In this document: one piece after another, positions 46,365 through 55,030 of the stretch
How positions within the stretch are numbered: position 1 is the stretch's first letter
Layout: each line of letters opens with the position of its first letter
Assembly (NCBI RefSeq): GCF_008298035.1
Contig: NZ_CP042910.1
Location: forward strand, 3,735,001-3,799,000
Direction: 5' to 3'
Length of the DNA: 64,000 bases
Origin: Gimesia maris
Lineage (GTDB): Bacteria > Planctomycetota > Planctomycetia > Planctomycetales > Planctomycetaceae
The notes under the pieces: generated by a model
The model's database searches: none
The model's input: the letters and a program-made list of their open reading frames with translations, nothing else
What the model was told of the DNA's origin: nothing
Made by a program: the position numbers and the translations under genes

Positions 46365-46961
46365 ATGGTGTCATCAACGCTGGAGCGGCCAACGCTGATA
46401 CTCAACCGAAACTGGCAGCCCGTTGGTGTAACGACGGTTGCTCGGGCTGTGGTCAAAATCTGGAATGAGACGGCGCGGATTGTTGATCCGTCTGACTATC
46501 AGACCTATTCCTGGGCCGATTGGGCACAGCTCAAACCAGAGGATGACGAACTGGCCATCCAGAGCAGTCATTCCCGGTTCCGGGTTCCGGAAGTGATCAC
46601 GCTATTGAAGTACGACCGAGTGCCCCGCAACGTGGTGACATTCAGTCGACGGAATGTTTTTAAACGTGACCATTTCACCTGCCAGTATTGCGGCTGTCAG
46701 CCCGGTAGTGAAGAGCTGACGATCGACCACGTCACTCCCCGTTCCCAGGGGGGGGAGACTTCCTGGAGTAACTGTGTGCTGGCTTGCGTGGAATGCAATT
46801 CACGTAAAGCAGCCCGTACGCCAGGACAAGCTGGGATGAAACTGCAGAAGGAACCGGTTCGTCCGAAATGGAAACCATTCTATGCAATGCAGAACATGCG
46901 GATCGACAGCTGGTCTCGATTTATCAGCGAGACCTACTGGAACGTAGAACTGGAAACTTAA
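46365..46961 (+). CDS. HNH endonuclease
   Basis: The start at 46365 gives 198 residues; the longer frame from 46299 runs through tRNA-His and is not credible. The N-terminal half (TLILNRNWQPVGVTTVARAV) is the pre-domain found in a widespread HNH family. The nuclease core has two zinc pairs, CQYC (106-109) and CVEC (141-144), with the catalytic IDHVTPRSQGG (Asp121, His122), Asn136 and Asn145. No restriction or toxin partner is adjacent. It is probably read from the same transcript as the tRNA array and ends at a strong terminator. Confidence 0.9.
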   Translation: MVSSTLERPTLILNRNWQPVGVTTVARAVVKIWNETARIVDPSDYQTYSWADWAQLKPEDDELAIQSSHSRFRVPEVITLLKYDRVPRNVVTFSRRNVFKRDHFTCQYCGCQPGSEELTIDHVTPRSQGGETSWSNCVLACVECNSRKAARTPGQAGMKLQKEPVRPKWKPFYAMQNMRIDSWSRFISETYWNVELET

Positions 46962-46971
46962 AAGCAGAGCA

Positions 46972-47007
46972 GTCCCCCTGAGTCATGACTCAAGGGGACT
47001 TTTTTTA
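46972..47007 (+). terminator. Rho-independent terminator after the HNH gene
   Basis: AGTCCCC and GGGGACT arms enclose the inner stem TGAGTCA/TGACTCA, followed by seven T at 47001. It overlaps the end of the convergent gene at 47005 and may serve both strands. Confidence 0.85.
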
Positions 47008-49728
47008 TTGCAGTTTGCCGAGGACAGGGATGGCTTCTTCCCTACTGAGAGGTTTCTCCATCTGTTTCGACTGTACCTGGACTAAAACGCGGGCGTCTCC
47101 CTTATCACGGGCTGCCAGTGTGAGTTCAAAATTCAAGGACTGTTTCGCTGCCAGTTCCTGAGCCGGTTCAAAGATGATATAAGAACCAGCCTGCTGATAA
47201 CGGCCGGGGCCTTTCGCAGCAACAAAGACCAGTTCTTTAGGAATTTTGACCCGGAATTCGACATTCGTGGCTGAGGCACTTCCCTGATTGGTGAGTTGCA
47301 CCTGCATTGCCATCTTCTCGCCCACTTCCAGTGGACCTTTTAATTCGCTGGTTTCCACTTTCAGTAATGGCTGTCCGATGACGACCGTTTCGGATTGAAG
47401 ATTGGCCGAAAACTGAGTGTTGTTATCCGTAACAACCTGAAGCGTACTGATTTTCTTGCCGATTTCGTTTGGTTCGAGTTCAATTTTCAGAGTCTGAGTA
47501 TGTCCGGCTGCCAGTTCTTTGAGATCCCACTGGACCACATTGCGTACCTGATCGTATTTGCCGTTTTCTGATGCAGATAAAAACTTCATGCCTGGAGGGA
47601 TCGATTCAAATATCGAAATATTCTGGATTGATTTTTCCGTGTTATTGGTAATCGAGTTCTCATACTCACCTTTGCTGCCCAGATATCTGTTTTTGGGACC
47701 TTTGCGAGCCAGGATAAACTGCTCCCCACTTCCGATGACTTTCAGGGGGACTTCCGTTTCTGATTTCAGATTTCCATCACCCACTACGCTGGAAATGTTT
47801 TTGCCTGCGCCTGGTTTCACGGCTTTAAGCTGCAGTTGGATCTGTTTGGTTTCACCAGCTGGAATAATACCGACGCTGTACTCAAGATCGTCTCCTCCGG
47901 GGTGAGTGAACTGCGGAGGGATGATGCTGCGAACAAACACATTTTTCGCATCCCCTGTTCCACTGTTGGTGATCGTGTAGTTGACGACGGCAATGTCCCC
48001 TGGTTTTACTGCTTCGGGTTGATCCGATTTAATAACCAGTTTAGGAGAAGTGATTTTGGTTTCTGAGGCGACTTCCGTCACAAAATTGACGGTGGCTACG
48101 CTGCCGATCTGACCGGCCTGTTCGGGGATGACACGGATTGAGATTTTCTTTTCTGCTCCTGGTCCCATCTCTCCCAGTCGCCAGATGATCCGGTTATTAA
48201 TCTGTTCAGCCCGGGGAATGGTTCCCGTCAATTTGGCTCCCTTGGGGATCCGGTCTTCTACAATCACCGACTGAGCCGATGTCGTCCCACTGTTTTTTAC
48301 AAGAACGTGATAAATGAAGGGCTGGCCCAGCACCGCTTCAGGGGGAGCCATTTTCTGAATCGTCATTTTGGGAGACTGAGTTTTCAGATGGACTGCAGGA
48401 ATTGCTGGTTCCTGGTTCAGCGACTGATTGCCTTCTACCAGACTCAGTGGCTTCGGCTCTGCCGGTGAAATCGCAATCGGCTGTGGTTGTGATGTCCCAG
48501 CGGTCTCTTTTTTCCCCTCTATCGGGAATAACGGCGGTTCTTGTGGATTCGATTCTGGCTGACGTTTTTTGATTATGACGACATCAGATTCTTCTTTAGC
48601 CGGGACAGGCTTTGCTTCGATTTTGGCCGACGGCTCCACTGCGAAGGGGGCCGGTTTTGTTTCAGGTAAATTCACTGGTTCGGGTTCGGGGGCTGCTGTG
48701 GAATTAAACTTCGGTTCCATTTCCGGTTTAGAACGAGTGGTTTCCGGTTCTGACTGAAACGGATTGAATTCCGGTTCAACGGTTGGAGTCAGCGTGGGAG
48801 TGTCGGGTTCTGGTACAGGAACCGGTTTTGGATCGTTCCCGGGAGACTCGGCAAAGGGGTTCAGTTCGATTGCAGGTGTCGGAGACTCCAGAGATTCAAC
48901 AGGTTGGGGGCTATTTTCAGGTTCCGGCTTGGGCAGCTCCATTTTTGCTGTTGAATTGCCGGTTGAGAATGGACTTTCTTCGATAACTGGTTCCAGATTA
49001 CCTGGGTCAGATTCCGGAAGTGTGGCTGGTTTCTTGTCAGCCGGCTCATCAAACGGATTTGCTGAATCAGATCCCCTGGTAAATGCTTCTCGAGGGGGAA
49101 CCTTAGTGACTGGGTTTTCTTTGACGGCAGCTTCCGCTGTCATGACCGGTCCAAACTGGGGACCGGCATCAAATTCCGGGAGAACTGGTTCAGAGGGAGT
49201 TACCGGTTCTTTCTGAGTAACAACCGGTGTTTCTTCGGGAACCGTAAAAGGATTCTCTGAAAGATCAGGAGTTTTCATTTCCGGTGGTTCCCGGAAATCC
49301 AAACCTTTCACAGGAGAAAGGAGTTCTGTTTTTTCGACGGGTTCAAATTCACTGGCCGCCGCTGATTCAGGATCGCCTGTCGCAGATTCATCGGTTGCTG
49401 CAGTGAGCCTGATATTAGAGAGTGGCGAATTCGAGTTGGGTGCAAAAGGAGAATCGTCTTTTTTTGATTTCTCGGCATCGAGCGGAAGTGCATTCCGCGC
49501 TGCCAGTTCTGAAAGTTCTGCGGGCACTTGATCTGAAGGGACAGAATCGGATTCGCCGAGTGAAAGTTCTGGCGTTACAGCAGCTTGCTCTGATTCCAGA
49601 ACATTCATCTGACTCATTTGATGTTCCAGGCTGCCGGACTGAATTCCTTTTTGAGCCTGAAGAAACATTAATACGCCAAGACCTACGACTCCGGCGACAG
49701 CGACCAGCTTGATTGCTACATTCGACAT
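47005..49728 (-). CDS. Membrane-anchored DUF11-repeat surface protein
   Basis: A 907-residue protein. A single N-terminal membrane segment (IKLVAVAGVVGLGVLMFL) is followed by about 400 residues of low-complexity Pro/Glu/Ser-rich linker (PVPEPDTPTLTPTVEPEFNP). From about residue 455 to the end come several DUF11-type immunoglobulin-like repeats, each with a 'V.NSG...A..V...D.IP.G' pattern (YHVLVKNSGTTSAQSVIVED, VVNYTITNSGTGDAKNVFVR, MQVQLTNQGSASATNVEFRV). Such proteins form extended stalks on the cell envelope. It lies downstream of the diadenylate cyclase gene with a 270-bp gap. Confidence 0.88.
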   Translation of the reverse strand: MSNVAIKLVAVAGVVGLGVLMFLQAQKGIQSGSLEHQMSQMNVLESEQAAVTPELSLGESDSVPSDQVPAELSELAARNALPLDAEKSKKDDSPFAPNSNSPLSNIRLTAATDESATGDPESAAASEFEPVEKTELLSPVKGLDFREPPEMKTPDLSENPFTVPEETPVVTQKEPVTPSEPVLPEFDAGPQFGPVMTAEAAVKENPVTKVPPREAFTRGSDSANPFDEPADKKPATLPESDPGNLEPVIEESPFSTGNSTAKMELPKPEPENSPQPVESLESPTPAIELNPFAESPGNDPKPVPVPEPDTPTLTPTVEPEFNPFQSEPETTRSKPEMEPKFNSTAAPEPEPVNLPETKPAPFAVEPSAKIEAKPVPAKEESDVVIIKKRQPESNPQEPPLFPIEGKKETAGTSQPQPIAISPAEPKPLSLVEGNQSLNQEPAIPAVHLKTQSPKMTIQKMAPPEAVLGQPFIYHVLVKNSGTTSAQSVIVEDRIPKGAKLTGTIPRAEQINNRIIWRLGEMGPGAEKKISIRVIPEQAGQIGSVATVNFVTEVASETKITSPKLVIKSDQPEAVKPGDIAVVNYTITNSGTGDAKNVFVRSIIPPQFTHPGGDDLEYSVGIIPAGETKQIQLQLKAVKPGAGKNISSVVGDGNLKSETEVPLKVIGSGEQFILARKGPKNRYLGSKGEYENSITNNTEKSIQNISIFESIPPGMKFLSASENGKYDQVRNVVQWDLKELAAGHTQTLKIELEPNEIGKKISTLQVVTDNNTQFSANLQSETVVIGQPLLKVETSELKGPLEVGEKMAMQVQLTNQGSASATNVEFRVKIPKELVFVAAKGPGRYQQAGSYIIFEPAQELAAKQSLNFELTLAARDKGDARVLVQVQSKQMEKPLSREEAIPVLGKLQ

Positions 49729-49999
49729 GGGACTCCCTTCCCGATGAATAAGCTCTTAAGTTCTGCAGATATTTACTGTCTGACGTCAGGATTCTACACC
49801 TGAGCCAGATCGTTTTCTGCAACTTCGGATGCTGCAAAATGTGGTCCAAATCTTGATCTGAACTGGAACACCACAACATGCGGGGGTTTCATAGCAAAAA
49901 TTACAATTCAGGGGAAGAGAATATTTGAGAAAATTTACGTATCTGCTTGCAAAAGATGATGATAGAGCTATCAGCAGGTAAATCGGAAAAACCCGGAGT

Positions 50000-50947
50000 T
50001 TATTCTGACTGGGGAGGCTCGGTATCAAAGTCGAACCATTTCATGGCACTACTCATCGGTTCGATTCGCAGAACGACATATCCGTCTTGAAAAATTCGTA
50101 CAGTTCCGGTTGACTCCGAAACGGCAATTGCGATGGCACCGGTTTCTTTTGAGATGGCGGCTGCAGCCCAGTGTCGGGCTCCCAGTCCTTTGGAAAGGGT
50201 TAACCCTTCCGCCGAGGCATTTAAGATCCGTCCGGCAGATTGAACGACTCCATCGGAACTGATGATAAAAGCTCCGTCAATTTGAGCGAGCTCTTTCATG
50301 CTCTCTTTGACACGCGGGTTGTTAACCATGCGGTCTTTCTGCGAATAGCCTTTGAATGGATCATGGACCTGTTCGTGCGAGGCAGCCAGGACTTTACGGT
50401 GATTGCCTACAGCAAATAAGGCACCCACGGGTTTTCCCTCACGGCCTTCACGGCCAATTTCAACAGCCAGGTCGACGACTGCCCTTAATGTCTGCAGCGG
50501 GACTTTGGTTTCCAGTCGCTGCAGGTCACGTGAAGTCAGCTTTGCCAGATGGTCTGCCAGACTCACGATACTGAGTGAATCTGCATGTTCCCGCTCAAAA
50601 CCTGCATAGAGTGCAATAATCCGATCGCCTGACGCCAGAATTTCATCTGCAATCGCTTCCAGAATGGCCTGGCTGATCTGAACCTGACGTGTCTGTGGTT
50701 CGTGAATCAACGGAACCAGAGCAATTCCATCTTCTTGGGCAGCACGTTGGACGTCTGGTTTGTCTGAGGAAACTACCAGTCGCAGTTTGCTCAACGATTT
50801 ACTGATTTCAAGGAAGTCGTAAGGAATGTCAGCTAACAGGAAGACAACTTCAATCTCACAATCACTGGCCAGGCGCTTTGCCGCTTTTAATAAGCTGGTC
50901 AATTGTGGAGAAAGCTCTACCCGTTTCATATCCGGTCTCAATCGCAA
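50000..50947 (-). CDS. Diadenylate cyclase (DAC domain), DacZ-like architecture
   Basis: A 315-residue protein (a start six codons downstream is possible). The C-terminal half is a DAC domain: GALFAVGNHRKVLAASHEQV, DGAFIISSDGVV (DGA motif at 224-226) and GLGARHWAAAAISKETGAIA (the RHR motif reads RHW at 258-260), then VSESTGTVRIF. DAC enzymes join two ATP into c-di-AMP. The N-terminal about 165 residues form an alpha/beta domain (RLVVSSDKPDVQRAAQ, RIIALYAGFEREHADSLSIV) resembling the pyruvate-kinase-C-like domain of archaeal DacZ, with no membrane segments as in CdaA. It is a cytoplasmic enzyme. c-di-AMP usually controls potassium and osmotic balance. Confidence 0.82.
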   Translation of the reverse strand: MRLRPDMKRVELSPQLTSLLKAAKRLASDCEIEVVFLLADIPYDFLEISKSLSKLRLVVSSDKPDVQRAAQEDGIALVPLIHEPQTRQVQISQAILEAIADEILASGDRIIALYAGFEREHADSLSIVSLADHLAKLTSRDLQRLETKVPLQTLRAVVDLAVEIGREGREGKPVGALFAVGNHRKVLAASHEQVHDPFKGYSQKDRMVNNPRVKESMKELAQIDGAFIISSDGVVQSAGRILNASAEGLTLSKGLGARHWAAAAISKETGAIAIAVSESTGTVRIFQDGYVVLRIEPMSSAMKWFDFDTEPPQSE

Positions 50948-51268
50948 CGCTGATGGTTAATGACACAGTGGTTACATTGCTCGTGCCATTTCAGGTATTG
51001 ACCATTTATTAAGATAGCGTTAACCGCATCATTCGTGGTGTACGAATACTGTCGGCAGGAAAGTGTTCAGTCTGTGTTCACTGGGGTGTGGGACAGAGCT
51101 GATAGCTACGTGAAATGGTTGATTGCAAGGATTTACATACCTTTACGGCGATCTCTAAGTGTAAAATATTTATCGCCAGCGTCAACACACAACCAATGTT
51201 CGGTACTCAAAAAATGAGACGTTTCCTCAGGTTGGAACCAAATTTGTTATTCGAGACTCGATATTGGC
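50948..51268. other. Intergenic region upstream of the diadenylate cyclase
   Basis: About 320 bp without a convincing gene. No c-di-AMP (ydaO-type) riboswitch or other structured RNA was recognised. The two short frames inside have no ribosome-binding sites. Confidence 0.5.
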
Positions 51269-52213
51269 TCACTCGGCGGCAGTCTCAGCAGTTTTCTGCG
51301 CCAGCGAAGCCGGATCGACCAGGGTCTCAACCACACTGGTAATCGCCCGCATGGCTCCCTGCCCGTCAAACACCCCGACCTGTGCTTTGTCCAGCGAGAC
51401 ATCCTGAGAGACAATCACTCCCTTGTCCATGTCCAGCTTGATTGTTCCTGAGGGGGTTTTTTGAATCAGCTGAATGCTGAATTTGGGGTCGTTGAGTCGT
51501 TCCATAATCTTGGTTTTAAAGGAAATGACAGCCAGATCACCTTCGACAGATTTCAGAGTGAAGATTCGACGAATGGGAACTTTTTTACGCAAAACTTTGC
51601 TGACTGAGACTTCCGCTTCAAAGTCTTCATTCCAGCTATCGCCGATTTTGACGGAGTCTTCTGGAAGAGGAATCAGGAATCCCAGGCTGCGGGATTTATC
51701 ATTTTCGAGCTTTTCCGGTCCTTTTTTAGTGACTTCTTTAAAAGTGGATCCTTCAGAAGTTGTTTGCAATTCCAGCACACTAATGACTTCGCCCGTCGGT
51801 GAGTAAATGATGCGTGAAGGGCGGCCGATGGTTTTACGGATCGGGACAAACTGTTCCAGGTCTTTCTCCACAGGTTGGATACTGTCAAATGTGGCAGGAG
51901 TACCACCGTTGAACTGCACACTCATCTGCACGCGGTCAATCATCGTTTCGAGCGTGGCATTCCCTGATTCATCCACTCCGACCACACGATAATGCTTTTG
52001 AGTCTGTGTGGAGTTGACTGTTGTCTCTTTAGCCTGGTTCAACTCGACAGTGAACTGATTCTTTGCGTCGACCGCATAATGTTCGAATTCACCAGGCGTA
52101 AATTTAAAGCGCAGGGAGTAGGTCGTTGCGTCTTCTTCTGCTTGTAATACAGAAACAGGTGCCAGGATCTGGCAGACGAAAATTGAAAGCACACAGAAAA
52201 CAAAAGACCGCAT
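51269..52213 (-). CDS. Secreted protein of unknown function (DUF6263-like)
   Basis: A 314-residue protein with a signal peptide (MRSFVFCVLSIFVCQILAPV, cut near LQAEE). The mature part starts YSLRFKFTPGEFEHYAVDAK and alternates beta-strand-like blocks (MIDRVQMSVQFNGGTP, PLPEDSVKIGDSWNEDF, ISFKTKIMERL), similar to the DUF6263 envelope family by general pattern. It ends AQKTAETAAE. No enzymatic motif was found. It lies between the NAD kinase and cyclase genes on the same strand, but with gaps too long to assume one operon. Confidence 0.75.
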   Translation of the reverse strand: MRSFVFCVLSIFVCQILAPVSVLQAEEDATTYSLRFKFTPGEFEHYAVDAKNQFTVELNQAKETTVNSTQTQKHYRVVGVDESGNATLETMIDRVQMSVQFNGGTPATFDSIQPVEKDLEQFVPIRKTIGRPSRIIYSPTGEVISVLELQTTSEGSTFKEVTKKGPEKLENDKSRSLGFLIPLPEDSVKIGDSWNEDFEAEVSVSKVLRKKVPIRRIFTLKSVEGDLAVISFKTKIMERLNDPKFSIQLIQKTPSGTIKLDMDKGVIVSQDVSLDKAQVGVFDGQGAMRAITSVVETLVDPASLAQKTAETAAE

Positions 52214-52335
52214 CAGGGACTCCTTCCCTCATAAACTGGTTGATAAATCTCCTTAACCTGTGCGAAAGTTAGCAGATCCGCAAATTATTGGGGAGGGCAT
52301 TTTTCGGTAGAGGGCAGAAAATCTGTCAGAAAAGC

Positions 52336-53196
52336 TTATTCAGCACCATATTTTGGCTGGCCACCCCAGCCAAGTTTGCGGTTGAGCCGTGAATAGTAGT
52401 TGAAACCGGGAATTCGCGCGAGTTTAAATGTGACAGGAGCCCGTGTCAGCTCGAGTCGATCACCGGAGGAATAAGGAACTTTGATTTGACCATCAATCAC
52501 CAGCATGGCCCCATCAGGTACATTCGCAGCTGTCAGCGAATACAGGGCATTCGCATTATCGACCAGAGGACGGTTCGAGGGAGTATGCGGACAAATCGGC
52601 GTAATGACAAAAGCCTGCAAGTCCTGTTTTAAGATGGGACCACCTGCGGACAGGCTATGGGCAGTCGAGCCTACCGGCGTGCTGATGATCAGACCATCGC
52701 CGCTATAGGTTGTTACCATTTCATTATCGATGGCTAATTCGACATCAATCATGGCCATCGCTCCTGCGGAACTGATTACCACTTCATTCAGTCCCAGGTA
52801 AGTTTTCACCGAACCATCGGAGTGAAAATGCTTGCATTCAAACATCAGGTGTTCCACGATGCGATATTTTCGTTCCAGCAGCAGTGAGAAGTTTTTACAG
52901 AACCCTTCCGGTGTCAGATCTGCCAGGAATCCCAGCCGCCCCAGATTGACTCCAATCATCGGCAGCTGTTTGAGACTCATTTGTCGACACGCCCGGAGAA
53001 TAGCGCCGTCACCGCCGAGGACCACGACCAGGTCGGCTGCGGAATCATCGGGGATAAAATCTTCAATCACGGAAACAGAAGAAACATAAACAGAAGTTTG
53101 TGCCTGAATATGATTATGAATTTGTTCCCAGGCGGTCTGGATATGCGTACTTTGATCACGCAGCAGAAACATCAGGTTTAATGGCGATTCAGACAT
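52336..53196 (-). CDS. nadK: NAD kinase
   Basis: A 286-residue enzyme that phosphorylates NAD to NADP. The ATP-NAD kinase signature VVVLGGDGAILRACR has GGDG at residues 61-64, with GVNLGRLGFLADL after it. Further motifs are GLNEVVISSAGAM (NE/D motif), YSGDGLIISTPVGSTAHSLS with the substrate-contacting Asp and Gly-rich turn, and AGGPIL. It is cytoplasmic and probably tetrameric like other bacterial NadK proteins. It stands alone. Confidence 0.94.
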   Translation of the reverse strand: MSESPLNLMFLLRDQSTHIQTAWEQIHNHIQAQTSVYVSSVSVIEDFIPDDSAADLVVVLGGDGAILRACRQMSLKQLPMIGVNLGRLGFLADLTPEGFCKNFSLLLERKYRIVEHLMFECKHFHSDGSVKTYLGLNEVVISSAGAMAMIDVELAIDNEMVTTYSGDGLIISTPVGSTAHSLSAGGPILKQDLQAFVITPICPHTPSNRPLVDNANALYSLTAANVPDGAMLVIDGQIKVPYSSGDRLELTRAPVTFKLARIPGFNYYSRLNRKLGWGGQPKYGAE

Positions 53197-53435
53197 ATCC
53201 CACTTTCAGCACAAAATCAAAGAGTATTGGAACAGGTATTGTCAGGCATTATACGCAGACAGGAATCAGTATCCAATCATGAGACTCTGCTTCTGATTTA
53301 AACGAGAGATGAAATTTCGGCAAAACGTCTACCAGCAGGGGATATAACAGTGGCAAACTGTGAATTTCAATTCAGATGAGCTAGGATTGAAGAAACCCTT
53401 GAATTGTGACTGGTGTCAAATGGTGAATTGTCTGT

Positions 53436-54089
53436 ATGAATTATTTCGCACATGGAATGCGGTTTGTTGACCGCCCCTATTATATGGTAGGAACTGCCCT
53501 GCCCGATCTGATGGCCGTCGTCGATCGCCGCGCGCGGCTGCGTATAAAAAATGTCGCCCCTTTCGTCAGTGAAGAACCGACAATCGAAGCGGAACTCGCA
53601 TCAGGGATCAAACAGCATCTCGATGACGATCACTGGTTTCATTCCACTCAGGGATTTCTGGAAATCAGTACTGACATGTCAATTTTATTCCGCCAGATCT
53701 TCACCCACGATGAATCGGCACGCGTCGGTTTCCTCGGCCATATCGTCACCGAGTTATTGCTGGATCGTGTGCTGATCGAACAAAATCCAGGCCTCATTGA
53801 CGAGTATTATGCTGCCTTCAGTGAAATTGATCCCCTGCAGACCGAAATCGCGACTAACAAAATGACGACGAAGGAAACCGATAAACTGAAGCTCTGGCTG
53901 GCCCAGTTTTCTAAAGAAGCTTTTTTAAGGGATTACCTCGATTCACAAAGAATGCTGGTACGCTTGAATCAGGTCATGAATCGGGTCAAACTACAACCAT
54001 TGCCAGTAGAAACGATCTCAGTATTAAATACAGGGCGGAAGATCGTCGAAAAGCGTCTCAACGATTTATTGCCGCCTGAGCATTTTTAA
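53436..54089 (+). CDS. ACP phosphodiesterase/DUF479-like hydrolase
   Basis: A 217-residue soluble protein. MNYFAHGMRF at the start, GTALPDLM, the LDDDHWFHSTQGF block and GFLGHIVTELLLDRVLIEQN have the spaced His/Asp residues of the DUF479/AcpH group of HD-like metal hydrolases. AcpH removes the phosphopantetheine arm from acyl carrier protein, but the match is partial and another substrate is possible. It stops 26 bp before the epimerase gene on the same strand. Confidence 0.6.
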   Translation: MNYFAHGMRFVDRPYYMVGTALPDLMAVVDRRARLRIKNVAPFVSEEPTIEAELASGIKQHLDDDHWFHSTQGFLEISTDMSILFRQIFTHDESARVGFLGHIVTELLLDRVLIEQNPGLIDEYYAAFSEIDPLQTEIATNKMTTKETDKLKLWLAQFSKEAFLRDYLDSQRMLVRLNQVMNRVKLQPLPVETISVLNTGRKIVEKRLNDLLPPEHF

Positions 54090-54115
54090 TCTCAATTGAT
54101 TGAAAGATAACAACG

Positions 54116-54958
54116 ATGAAGTACGGCTTAAACATGCTGCTCTGGACCTCGGATGTCAACGAATCCCATTTTGGACTTCTGGAACAGATTAAAGGCTGGG
54201 GATACGACGGCGTTGAACTTCCCGTGTTCGAAGCAGATGAAAAAAAGTTTGCTCAGGTGGGAAAGAAATTATCGGAACTCGGTCTCGAAAGTACGGCGGT
54301 TACCGTTTGTACTCCCGACGAAAACCCCATCTCCGGTGATGCGAAAATACGGGAAGCTGGTCTGGAGCGACTGAAACGCATGATTGATATGTGCGCCGCA
54401 GCAGGATCCACCCATCTGTGTGGCCCGATCCATTCCGCTCTGGGGGAATTCTCCGGCGCAGGTCGTACTGCCGATGAGTGGAACTATGGCAAAGAGACGC
54501 TCGCCAAAGCAGCCGACTATGCTCAGGAACACAAAGTCATGCTGGTCTGCGAATATCTGAATCGCTTTGAATGCTATTTCCTGAATACTGCCGAAGACTG
54601 TTCGCAATTCACTCGCGAAGTCAATCACCCTTATCTCAAAATGATGTACGATTCCTTTCATGCGAATATTGAAGAGAAAAGCATCACCTCCGCTGTGAAA
54701 ACTTGTGCCGACCAGATGGTGCACGTGCACATTTCTGAAAACGATCGTTCCACACCCGGCGAAGGGGGCGTGAACTGGGATGAGACGTTCTCTGCTCTGA
54801 AAGAAGTCAACTACGATGGCTGGTTGACAATCGAAGCCTTCGGTCTGGCTCTGCCCGATCTCGCTGCCGCCACTCGCATCTGGCGTAAGATGTTCCCCTC
54901 GGAAGAGCATCTGGCAACAAAGGGGCTGGAGTTCATGAAATCCCGCTGGGAAGGTTAA
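54116..54958 (+). CDS. D-tagatose/D-psicose 3-epimerase-like TIM barrel
   Basis: A 280-residue cytoplasmic enzyme. The start MKYGLNMLLWTSDVNESHF and GYDGVELPVFE match the ketose 3-epimerase subfamily. Metal ligands fit the DTE pattern: Glu in CEYLNRFECYF, Asp in MMYDSFHANIEE, His in VHVHISENDRSTPG and Glu in TIEAFGLALP. These enzymes epimerise ketohexoses at C3 using Mn2+ or Co2+. It lies right after the DUF479-like gene and is followed by a clear terminator. The precise sugar is unknown. Confidence 0.88.
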   Translation: MKYGLNMLLWTSDVNESHFGLLEQIKGWGYDGVELPVFEADEKKFAQVGKKLSELGLESTAVTVCTPDENPISGDAKIREAGLERLKRMIDMCAAAGSTHLCGPIHSALGEFSGAGRTADEWNYGKETLAKAADYAQEHKVMLVCEYLNRFECYFLNTAEDCSQFTREVNHPYLKMMYDSFHANIEEKSITSAVKTCADQMVHVHISENDRSTPGEGGVNWDETFSALKEVNYDGWLTIEAFGLALPDLAAATRIWRKMFPSEEHLATKGLEFMKSRWEG

Positions 54959-54988
54959 TTCTTCACCCGGTTTTCAGGCCAATCTAAA

Positions 54989-55027
54989 ATGGAGTAAACA
55001 TCGTGCTGAATGTTTACTCCATTTTTT
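54989..55027. terminator. Bidirectional rho-independent terminator
   Basis: ATGGAGTAAACAT and ATGTTTACTCCAT form a 13-bp perfect stem with an eight-base loop, followed by a T run on the plus strand. It ends the epimerase transcript and adjoins the 3' end of the convergent phosphohexomutase gene. Confidence 0.88.
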
Positions 55028-55030
55028 GTA

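Noticed and set aside
45966..46456. Minus-strand frames over the tRNA array
   Set aside because: They cross tRNA genes and have no ribosome-binding sites.
50948..51268. c-di-AMP riboswitch near the diadenylate cyclase
   Set aside because: No sequence resembling the ydaO motif was seen.
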